Shown: positions 1-6,356 of the stretch, one piece after another
How the letters are laid out: every line of letters starts with the position of its first letter
Numbering within the stretch: the stretch's first letter is position 1
Notes under the pieces: model-generated
What the model was told of the DNA's origin: nothing
The model's database searches: none
The model's input: the letters and a program-made list of their open reading frames with translations, nothing else
Position numbers and translations under genes: made by a program
Origin: Candidatus Gastranaerophilales bacterium
GTDB lineage: Bacteria > Cyanobacteriota > Vampirovibrionia > Gastranaerophilales > Gastranaerophilaceae
NCBI GenBank assembly: GCA_910588555.1
Contig: CAJUPC010000014.1
Coordinates: forward strand, 1 to 54,552
Direction: 5' to 3'
Length of the DNA: 54,552 bases

Positions 1-210
1 CGGCTTTCCAAATCCTTATCCTGTATATTATTGATTAATACAGGCATAGTAAGTGACGCTACTACACCAATAATACCTAAAGTCACAAGAACTTCTGCTA
101 ATGTAAATGCACCGCTAAAATGTTTACAAGACCCATTATGACGGGTCAAGCGGAACGCTTGGCTTAGATTGCCCCCCCCCGAAGCTACGTAAATTCTTTA
201 ATAATCTCAT
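1..210 (-). CDS. Prepilin-like protein, 5' part only, frame interrupted at a G9 tract
   Basis: This is the 5' end of a type IV prepilin or pseudopilin gene that runs off the left edge of the window. The ATG at 210 follows AAAGGAG with good spacing. The ATG frame reads MRLLKNLRSF, enters nine G (complement of 172-180) and stops at 136-138. The downstream frame encodes SGAFTLAEVLVTLG and then a hydrophobic helix, the class III signal of the family with glutamate at mature position 5. That frame joins the ATG frame only if the tract has 8 or 11 G. The tract lies about 22 residues before the predicted A^F cleavage site, so it is in the discarded leader. I infer a phase-variable pilin in the OFF state; a sequencing or assembly error in the tract is the main alternative. 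Confidence 0.8.
172..180 (-). repeat. G9 homopolymer in prepilin leader
   Basis: Nine C on the + strand, so nine G in the coding strand of the prepilin. Homopolymers of G/C this long stand out in an AT-rich genome. The tract decides whether the start codon is in frame with the pilin helix: 8 or 11 would be ON, 9 is OFF. Confidence 0.9.
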
Positions 211-238
211 TTCAAACTCCTTTCGTATGTATATATTT

Positions 239-266
239 ATTATAAACTATTTTTTAATTTTTTCAA
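239..266 (-). promoter_or_regulatory. Promoter of the first phase-variable prepilin
   Basis: On the minus strand TTGAAA (266-261) and TATAAT (244-239) are separated by 16 bases. The spacer is an A-rich run including AAAAAATAGT, resembling the spacers of the promoters at 30979, 34791 and 38242. The predicted transcript starts about 20-25 bases upstream of the ATG at 210. Confidence 0.65.
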
Positions 267-355
267 GTGAAACATAAAACTTTAACATAAAAATTTTGCT
301 AATCATGTCAAAAAATTTTTTGTTCGAGTTTTTAGTAATATTACTTAAAGAAATG

Positions 356-384
356 TTGAGGTTCAACTTCTATAAGAATATAAT
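356..384 (+). promoter_or_regulatory. prs promoter
   Basis: TTGAGG (356-361), a 17-base spacer and a perfect TATAAT (379-384) lie about 33 bases before the prs ATG. Spacing and -10 match the sigma-70 consensus. Confidence 0.7.
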
Positions 385-417
385 TATATTCGGAATAAGA
401 TATTGAAAGGAATTAAA

Positions 418-1431
418 ATGGTTGCAGAAATGACTTTCCCACAACTAGAACGCATTATTAACCCCACTCATGATATTAAACTTTTTGCAGGACGTTCTAA
501 CACTAAACTTGCACAGGAAATTGCAGATTATCTTGGCACTTCTATCGGTCCTATGGTAATCAAAAATTTTGCTGACGGCGAAATCTATGTTCAGGTTAAG
601 GAAAGTGTAAGAGGAGACGATGTATTTATTATTCAGCCTTTGTGCAACCCGGTAAACGAAAATTTAATGGAACTGCTTATTATTATTGACGCTTTTAAAC
701 GTGCAAGCGCAAAAACTATTACTGCAGTTATTCCATATTACGGTTATGCAAGACAGGACAGAAAAACTTCAGGACGTGAAGCAATTACCGCAAAACTTGT
801 TGCTGATTTATTGACAACGGCAGGAGCAGACAGAGTTCTTGCTATGGATTTGCACACAGGTCAAATTCAAGGCTTCTTTAATATTCTTGTTGACCACATT
901 TATGCAGAACCTATTTTAGCTAATTACATTAAAGGCTTGAATATCGACCCTGATGATATGGTTGCTGTAAGTCCAGATACCGGCGGTGTACAAAGAACAA
1001 GACACTTTGCAAAAACAATCGGCTGTTCGCTTGCTATTATTGACAAACGCCGTGACAAACACAACGAAGCTATTGCATCTCATGTTATCGGTGAAGTAAA
1101 AGACAAAGTTTGTGTAATGTTTGATGATATTATTGATACAGCAGGAACAATCTGCGAAGCTTCTAAACTTTTGAAAAACGAAGGTGCAAAAGAAGTTTAC
1201 GTTTGCGCCGCACACCCTGTTTTCTCGGGTCCTGCTATCGAAAGACTTGCAAACGCACCGATTAAGGAATGTTTGGTAACAAATTCAATTCCTCTTGATA
1301 TGGATAAAATGCCTCCAAATATCAAACAGCTTTCTGTGGCTCCGTTATTGGGTGCTGCAATTGCAAGAATTCATGACGACGAATCTGTAAGCTCGCTTTT
1401 CGGTTTTGAAAAAGAAATGCAGGTTCAATAA
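418..1431 (+). CDS. prs: Ribose-phosphate pyrophosphokinase (PRPP synthase)
   Basis: Makes PRPP from ribose 5-phosphate and ATP for purine, pyrimidine, histidine, tryptophan and NAD synthesis in the cytoplasm. It has the full class I enzyme length (337 aa). Visible hallmarks are FADGEIYVQ near residue 45, PYYGYARQDRK near 106, the flexible loop RRDKHNE near 211 and the ribose-phosphate loop FDDIIDTAGT near 234. The frame is open from TTG 403, but I chose ATG 418 because AAAGGAA precedes it at normal spacing. It is transcribed alone from the promoter at 356-384 and ends at a strong terminator. Confidence 0.97.
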   Translation: MVAEMTFPQLERIINPTHDIKLFAGRSNTKLAQEIADYLGTSIGPMVIKNFADGEIYVQVKESVRGDDVFIIQPLCNPVNENLMELLIIIDAFKRASAKTITAVIPYYGYARQDRKTSGREAITAKLVADLLTTAGADRVLAMDLHTGQIQGFFNILVDHIYAEPILANYIKGLNIDPDDMVAVSPDTGGVQRTRHFAKTIGCSLAIIDKRRDKHNEAIASHVIGEVKDKVCVMFDDIIDTAGTICEASKLLKNEGAKEVYVCAAHPVFSGPAIERLANAPIKECLVTNSIPLDMDKMPPNIKQLSVAPLLGAAIARIHDDESVSSLFGFEKEMQVQ

Positions 1432-1480
1432 AAGGTAAATTTTTTCATAATTGACTCTTATGGGTCAGACTTCTTTTATT

Positions 1481-1503
1481 AACTCCCTTCGGGGAGTTTT
1501 TTT
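1481..1503 (+). terminator. prs terminator
   Basis: AACTCCC-TTCG-GGGAGTT followed by seven T in total is a classical Rho-independent hairpin with a tetraloop, 50 bases after the prs stop codon. Confidence 0.9.
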
Positions 1504-1504
1504 A

Positions 1505-1653
1505 TCTACATCATTTGGAGGATATTTAAACAAACAGATAAAGTTTTTATTTTTGCCTTCCGAATAAAAGAGTATTCGGATATGAAAAACTTAAGTTTTT
1601 CATACCTCCTCCCCAAGTCTGGTAGCCGTTCTTCATAGAATGGCTTTTTTTTT
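1505..1653 (+). ncRNA. Possible structured small RNA ending in a terminator
   Basis: This gap holds no ORF but is full of pairing: TCCGAATA/TATTCGGA, then the 12-bp perfect palindrome TATGAAAAACTT/AAGTTTTTCATA. GGAGG near 1518 can pair with CCTCC near 1605 to close both hairpins. A terminator follows (AGCCGTTC, loop, GAATGGCT, nine T, about 1623-1653). A terminator with no upstream gene between it and the prs terminator suggests a separate RNA of about 150 nt. I see no convincing promoter and cannot match it to a known family such as 6S or SRP RNA. Confidence 0.35.
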
Positions 1654-1677
1654 GCGGCATTGCCATGCCGACAAACT

Positions 1678-2538
1678 TTATTTAATCTTGCTTTCCAATG
1701 CTTTTATACGTTGTTCAAGAGCTTTGTTTTCTTCTTCCAGTTTTTTAATACGAAGCTCTTTGTCATCGTTATGCTTCAAAAGTGTTGAAATTTTTGCGTC
1801 AAGTTCTTTTACAGAATTAATTAGCGCATAAAACATATCATCCGTGCGGATTGAAAGAAATCCGTCAGAACCTTTTTTAACGGCATTAGGAAAAACTTTT
1901 TGCAAATCTTGTGCTATCACACCGACATGAGGAACTTTTTTCACATCTTTTTTGTAGATGTAATTATAAACTTTCAACTTGCGAAGTTTGTCCAAGCCGT
2001 CATTTGACTCTTTTCCGACGTATTTTAAACGTCTGTCAGACGGGTATGAAGTTGACTGTACAAGCAAAGAACCCGGAATATTTACGGTTTCTCTGTCAGT
2101 ACCGAGAACAATTGTGTTTGGCGTCAATGCTTTTGCACCATAACCTATTGCTGTTGAATAATCAAGACTTGCTTCCGCACCATTACCGATTGCAATAGAA
2201 CCGTTTGAGGAAAGTTTAAGCATGCCTGCATAATTGCCGCCGTCTTTGAATATAATATGATTTGGAGTATCTGCTGATGTATTTATAATTAACCTTGCAT
2301 TTTCAGCCGTTTCTGCATTATTTTGACCGATTACAACCCTTTGCAAATCTTTTGTACCGAAATATATATCGGAATTGCCCGAATTTTCAATATATTTCCA
2401 AACCGGTGAAGCATTCTGCCCACTTGATTTCATTCTGGTTGTCATAACAGGTGCAGACACTGCAACAACAACGCACATAATAAGCAAAACTATCATCATT
2501 TCTACAAGAGTAAAACCATTTTTATTAAATCTAATCAT
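1678..2538 (-). CDS. Prepilin-anchored protein with YadA-head repeats and C-terminal S74 chaperone
   Basis: Domains in order: class III leader NKNG^FTLVE (residues about 5-13) with a hydrophobic helix; a linker; two YadA-head-like motifs, AIGNGAEAS and AIGYGAKAL (about 114-135); an S74 intramolecular chaperone beginning SDRRLK (about 166) with PHVGVIAQDLQKVFP; and a C-terminal heptad coiled coil rich in K/E. S74 domains of phage tail spikes trimerise their passenger and cleave themselves at the SD site; that this one is active is inferred. Three candidate ATGs exist (2553, 2544, 2538). I chose 2538 because AGGG lies 8 bases upstream. It is probably a cell-surface or pilus-tip adhesin assembled by the type IV pilus machinery. 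Confidence 0.85.
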   Translation of the reverse strand: MIRFNKNGFTLVEMMIVLLIMCVVVAVSAPVMTTRMKSSGQNASPVWKYIENSGNSDIYFGTKDLQRVVIGQNNAETAENARLIINTSADTPNHIIFKDGGNYAGMLKLSSNGSIAIGNGAEASLDYSTAIGYGAKALTPNTIVLGTDRETVNIPGSLLVQSTSYPSDRRLKYVGKESNDGLDKLRKLKVYNYIYKKDVKKVPHVGVIAQDLQKVFPNAVKKGSDGFLSIRTDDMFYALINSVKELDAKISTLLKHNDDKELRIKKLEEENKALEQRIKALESKIK

Positions 2539-2658
2539 TTTCATATCCCTCATAAATTCATTATATCGTTTTTTAAACAGTTTTCAACTGCTTAACATAA
2601 AATATTTAGAAAAGATTAAATTTATAGCTATTTTCAAAAAATTTGTTATAATAATTTT

Positions 2659-3381
2659 ATGAACGACTATGAAGATTTTATTTCAACCGTAAGCCATGAA
2701 CTTAGAACGCCTTTGACATCAATCAGAGGATTTTCGCAAACCATGCTTGCTTCGTGGGATAAGTTGGACGATGAGAGTAAGAAAAAGTTTTTAAATATTA
2801 TTGTTGAGCAGTCAAACAGACTTATTAATCTTGTTGAAAACATGCTTTCTGTTACAAAACTGCAAAATACGAAAGGCGATATAATTTATAAAGAATTCGA
2901 CATAAAATCGATAATTGATACAACAATTTCTATTCTGAAAAATCAGTATAAAGACAAAGAATTCAAAATTTGTCTTTCTCCTCAGACCCCGCATATTCTT
3001 GCTGACAAAGACAAATTTCAGCAGATAATGACAAATTTAATTGAGAATGCATGCAAATATGGAGAACAAAATTCAACTATAACTGTTATCTCAGGTTTAA
3101 TAAATGAATATGTTTCAATAAAAGTTGTAAACACAGGAATAGGAATTAATGAAGAGGATTACGAAAAAATCTTCACTAAATTTTCTAGAATTGATAACCC
3201 GCTAACCCGCAAGGTTCAAGGAAGCGGACTCGGTTTATATATAACCAAAAATCTTACAGAAAAAATGGGCGGTAAAATTTCAGTAAAATCCGAAAACAGA
3301 CAAACTACTTTTGAAATATTATTACCCTCTGCAAACATTGAAAGGCAGGCTAAAAATGCAGTCCGTAACTCTGATAATTGA
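2659..3381 (+). CDS. Sensorless histidine kinase (HisKA-HATPase)
   Basis: A 240-residue transmitter core with no membrane segment or input domain. The phospho-accepting His13 sits in SHELRTPLTS right at the N terminus. The ATP-binding N box (NLIENACKYG, about 125), G1 (NTGIGI, about 158), F box (KFSRID) and G2 (GSGLGL, about 188) are intact, so it should be catalytically competent. TATAAT ends 6 bases before the ATG, so the mRNA is probably leaderless. It overlaps the next gene, a multi-receiver protein that is its likely partner. The signal it reads must come from another protein. Confidence 0.9.
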   Translation: MNDYEDFISTVSHELRTPLTSIRGFSQTMLASWDKLDDESKKKFLNIIVEQSNRLINLVENMLSVTKLQNTKGDIIYKEFDIKSIIDTTISILKNQYKDKEFKICLSPQTPHILADKDKFQQIMTNLIENACKYGEQNSTITVISGLINEYVSIKVVNTGIGINEEDYEKIFTKFSRIDNPLTRKVQGSGLGLYITKNLTEKMGGKISVKSENRQTTFEILLPSANIERQAKNAVRNSDN

Positions 3382-4642
3382 CAAACGCCTTGAACTTTCG
3401 ACCAAGTACAAGAAACTTCTTGAAAGCAAAACCAATAAAGTTACAATTACAAAAAATCTTATCTCAGCAATGAAATTCATTCAAGATAAAGAACCGGATT
3501 TGATTATCATTTCAGACAGTATTGACGACGATTTATCTGATTATTGCAGAAAAATACGTTCGCTGACATATAATATGCGTCCCGTAATAATTGCAACCTC
3601 AAAATCTGCAGAACTTCAAGACAGATTAGCGGTTTTGGAAAACGGAGCAGACGATTTTATCTCCGAACCCGTCAACCCTCAAGAATTTGTAATGAGAATA
3701 AAAGCTCATCTGCGGCGTGAAATTGAGTCCAATATGGATACAAAACGCTTTCTTACAGGTAAAAACTATTCATTGCGTGCATTAAAACGTGTTATAACCG
3801 AAAATGGTTTTTGGGCTGCACTTATTGTAAGTATAGAAAATTTTGACAGTTACAAAGAAACATACACAGAGCTTGCATCAGAAAAACTTGTACACACATA
3901 CAGTGCAATAATTCAGTCTGCGCTATCAGAAAACGATTATTTCGGAACACTTTCCGAAAACGAATTTTTGATAATAACAGACGGAATTAAAGCTGAAAAA
4001 CTTGCAAACTTTTTAACTTTTGCTTTTGATTCGGTTGCTTCAAAATTTTATTCACCTCAAGATATAAAACGCGGTTTTATGCTTATGCAGGGAGATGAAT
4101 TTGCAGGAAGGCGCAGTAATTTTGTACATACAACAATAGGTATAGTAACAAATGAATTCATACAATACAAAAATTCTGTAGAGCTTATGAACGCGCTTAT
4201 CCAAATTCACAACATGGCAGATTTACCTTCAAAATCAAACTATTTAATAGAACGTCCGAGAATAAGCGCAGAAAATGCTATAAGCAGCGACGGGAAAAAA
4301 AATATATTTATTATTGAAGAAGACGACGCAATGTCTTTGCTTTTAACAACTATTCTTGATTTACAAGGCTATAATGCCAGAGTAACCAAAAATTATACAG
4401 CAGAAGAAACAATTCCATCTCTCATAATTCTTGATGCAGGCGATGCTGACACTCTAAAAGGTATAGAAATTTGTAAATCAATAAGAAATAACCCTGATTT
4501 TGACAAAACAAAAATCATAGTTACATCAGTATATCATGATAAAGAAATGATACTAAATGCAGGAGCAGATTTATATATTCCTAAACCTTATGATATATCA
4601 GGACTAATTAAATGGGTCGAAACCCTTTTGTTATCCTATTAA
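3356..4642 (+). CDS. REC-(degenerate GGDEF)-REC response regulator
   Basis: A 428-residue regulator with two receivers around a GGDEF-fold region. Receiver 1 (1-115) has a candidate phospho-Asp in IISDSIDDD (about 52), but its conserved lysine position reads SEP instead of TKP, so signalling by it is doubtful. The middle (about 125-290) resembles GGDEF, but its signature is SENEF, so diguanylate cyclase activity is unlikely. Receiver 2 (about 306-428) keeps the acidic pocket EEDDA, Asp in IILDAG and Lys in PKPYD, so it looks functional. The frame is open from 3311. ATG 3356 with AAAGGCAGG is preferred, giving a 26-base overlap with the kinase gene and suggesting translational coupling. Confidence 0.85.
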   Translation: MQSVTLIIDKRLELSTKYKKLLESKTNKVTITKNLISAMKFIQDKEPDLIIISDSIDDDLSDYCRKIRSLTYNMRPVIIATSKSAELQDRLAVLENGADDFISEPVNPQEFVMRIKAHLRREIESNMDTKRFLTGKNYSLRALKRVITENGFWAALIVSIENFDSYKETYTELASEKLVHTYSAIIQSALSENDYFGTLSENEFLIITDGIKAEKLANFLTFAFDSVASKFYSPQDIKRGFMLMQGDEFAGRRSNFVHTTIGIVTNEFIQYKNSVELMNALIQIHNMADLPSKSNYLIERPRISAENAISSDGKKNIFIIEEDDAMSLLLTTILDLQGYNARVTKNYTAEETIPSLIILDAGDADTLKGIEICKSIRNNPDFDKTKIIVTSVYHDKEMILNAGADLYIPKPYDISGLIKWVETLLLSY

Positions 4643-4819
4643 ATTTTCCAAATATTCTGCATTTTTTTGAGCTTTTTGAGAATTAACAGCATTGCTTCTT
4701 CTCATATAAGTCCTTAAAGCTTCACGAATAAGTTCGCTTCGCGTTCTCTGTTCATTAGACGCAAAACCGTCAATCTTATGTAAAAACTCATCCGGCATTG
4801 TTACTAAAATCTTCGCCAT
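4631..4819 (-). CDS. Ribbon-helix-helix (CopG-like) DNA-binding protein
   Basis: A 62-residue protein whose N terminus AKILVTMPDEFLHKIDGFA and following RTRSELIREALRTYM match the ribbon-helix-helix fold: a DNA-contacting strand, helix, turn and helix. Such proteins are small repressors and often antitoxins. No toxin gene adjoins it: its 3' end overlaps the convergent regulator gene by 12 bases and a divergent Hsp20-like gene lies upstream. ATG 4819 is preferred over GTG 4825 because TGGAGT lies upstream at suitable spacing. Confidence 0.8.
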   Translation of the reverse strand: MAKILVTMPDEFLHKIDGFASNEQRTRSELIREALRTYMRRSNAVNSQKAQKNAEYLENLIG

Positions 4820-4951
4820 AATCACACTCCAGTCTACGTATTAAGTATAATAGCATATACCTTTTTGTTTTTCAAGTGTCTTAGCCTTTATGTGTAATGG
4901 ACATTTACAATTTTATATTTATACTGAAATTTACAAAGAAAGGAGTTCTTA

Positions 4952-5521
4952 ATGGAAGACAACAATTACAGACACGAAGAATTTGACGATTGTTTTTTAT
5001 GCAAACATCCTGCATTAAGACACGTATTAACAGGTTTACTTATTTTTCTCGGGGCGTTTTCTGCATTTTATGTAATATCTGACTGGCACTTCAAAAGAAT
5101 GTTTGACCCTGCTTTTCAGATGAGAAGATTTGACAAAGCTATTATGCAAAGAGAAAACGATTACAACAAAATGGAAATGAGAGAATTCAAACATCAGCAA
5201 AAAATGCAGAAAAAAGCATTCCGTGCTGAAGAAAAACTCGGCAGAGAAGCTGCTCAATTTATCCATGTTGAAAAAACACCGGACGCGTACAAAGTTATTA
5301 TTGACTTAAGACCATTCGACAACAATGAAAGAAACATTGAAGTCAGAACTGAAGGCAACACTTTAATTATTAATGCAGCAGGCGAAAGAAACGCTCATCA
5401 CAGACAAGAAATTCTTAAATACAGCCAGGCTTTTGCATTCACCGAAGATATTGACACAGCCAATATTACAAAAATCCGTCAAGGAGATAAATACATTATT
5501 AATGTTCCTTTTGAAGACTAA
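4952..5521 (+). CDS. Membrane-anchored Hsp20/alpha-crystallin-like protein
   Basis: A 189-residue protein with a cysteine-containing N terminus (FDDCFLCKHP), one transmembrane helix at about 26-46 (VLTGLLIFLGAFSAFYVI), a very charged Met/Lys/Glu-rich linker (55-105) and a C-terminal beta-rich domain (about 106-188). That domain resembles an alpha-crystallin domain (DAYKVIIDLRPFDNNERNIEVRTEGNTL is broken here only by my reading). Family members hold unfolding clients; the membrane anchor is unusual and suggests protection of envelope proteins. The C-terminal IxI motif is not evident. AAAGGAG precedes the ATG and the gene ends at a strong hairpin. Confidence 0.7.
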   Translation: MEDNNYRHEEFDDCFLCKHPALRHVLTGLLIFLGAFSAFYVISDWHFKRMFDPAFQMRRFDKAIMQRENDYNKMEMREFKHQQKMQKKAFRAEEKLGREAAQFIHVEKTPDAYKVIIDLRPFDNNERNIEVRTEGNTLIINAAGERNAHHRQEILKYSQAFAFTEDIDTANITKIRQGDKYIINVPFED

Positions 5522-5553
5522 TCATATCCCTCCCTCACGGGAGGGTTTTATGA
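5521..5553 (+). terminator. Terminator after the Hsp20-like gene
   Basis: CCCTCC-CTCAC-GGGAGGG followed by TTTTA, with further outer pairing ATCATA/TATGAT. Its right arm runs directly into the -10 box of the next gene, so terminator and promoter are fused. Confidence 0.85.
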
Positions 5554-5565
5554 TATAATAAAGGT

Positions 5566-5940
5566 ATGAAAATCTTAATTGTAGATGACAGCCCAAAATG
5601 GGTAATGTGGCATGAAAGTGCTGTAAAAGAAATTTTAGGAAATAATGCTGATATTGATAAAGCATTTTCTGCGTCGCAAGGAGTAGAAAAATTAACAGCT
5701 TCAATTGATTTACCTTATGATATTATTTTTACCGATATGCAAATGGAGCCGGATTTTTTACCTTTGTATGCAGGTGAATGGTTTATCAAACAAATTAAAT
5801 TCTTTAACGAATATAAAAACTCAAAAGTTATTGTTATTTCTGCAGCAAGCAACATCCGCCAAATCGCCGAAAAATACGAAGTTGAATATATTCCGAAATA
5901 CAAATGTAATGACATTGAAGAGTATAGAGCTAAATTATAA
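5566..5940 (+). CDS. Single-domain receiver protein
   Basis: A 124-residue CheY-like receiver with no output domain. The acidic pair is in VDDS (7-8), the phospho-Asp is in IIFTDMQM (about 56) and the lysine is in YIPKYK (about 111). TATAAT (5554-5559) ends 6 bases before the ATG, so the message is likely leaderless; AAGG between them is too close to act as a normal ribosome site. It may be a phosphate sink or adaptor for the nearby kinase at 2659, but no direct link is visible. Confidence 0.85.
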   Translation: MKILIVDDSPKWVMWHESAVKEILGNNADIDKAFSASQGVEKLTASIDLPYDIIFTDMQMEPDFLPLYAGEWFIKQIKFFNEYKNSKVIVISAASNIRQIAEKYEVEYIPKYKCNDIEEYRAKL

Positions 5941-5945
5941 AAGTA

Positions 5946-6356
5946 TTATTTTTGTACGTAAAACTCGGCAGAGGCAAGGGATTTGTGAGGATTGTCTTTT
6001 GAAAAAACTTTCATTAGATAATAACCCTTTTCATTTAACACAAAATAATCCGTATAATAATTAATCTCTTCATCTTTCAAACGGATATCACGCGTCCAAA
6101 CGAGATTATAGCCTAATCTGCCGTAATCATTATCTTTTTTGATTACCTGAATATACAAATAGCGCGACTCAACCTTTTCAGGCATTAAAATAACATAATA
6201 AATCCGCGTGTTTCTAGGAAAAATTACTGAATAATCGTAAATATTTTTTTCGGAAATCGGATGTTTATTAAACAGAATTGAAGCCCTGTCAGAGTTGCAG
6301 GCAGTTGTTGTTAAAAGAAGAATTAATGTTGTAAAAATGAGTATTAACTTCTTCAT
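5946..6356 (-). CDS. Small lipoprotein of unknown function
   Basis: A 136-residue protein with a lipoprotein signal: charged start MKK, hydrophobic stretch and Cys20 in TTTAC. The rest is predicted beta-rich with many Tyr (IYDYSVIFPRNTRIYYVILM) and an Ig-like ending, but I recognise no family. Its ATG overlaps the stop of the upstream TPR gene by 4 bases (ATGA), so the two are translationally coupled and may act together at the cell envelope. Confidence 0.75.
   Translation of the reverse strand: MKKLILIFTTLILLLTTTACNSDRASILFNKHPISEKNIYDYSVIFPRNTRIYYVILMPEKVESRYLYIQVIKKDNDYGRLGYNLVWTRDIRLKDEEINYYTDYFVLNEKGYYLMKVFSKDNPHKSLASAEFYVQK

Noticed and set aside
1650..1677. Terminator for the pilin-S74 gene
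   Set aside because: CGGCAT/ATGCCG forms a hairpin, but on the minus strand it is followed by A instead of T.
1640..2662. Short + strand open frames
   Set aside because: They lie opposite the pilin-S74 gene, lack ribosome sites and have no recognisable domains.
4631..4819. Antitoxin of a type II toxin-antitoxin pair
   Set aside because: The RHH fold fits, but no toxin-sized gene adjoins it on the same strand.
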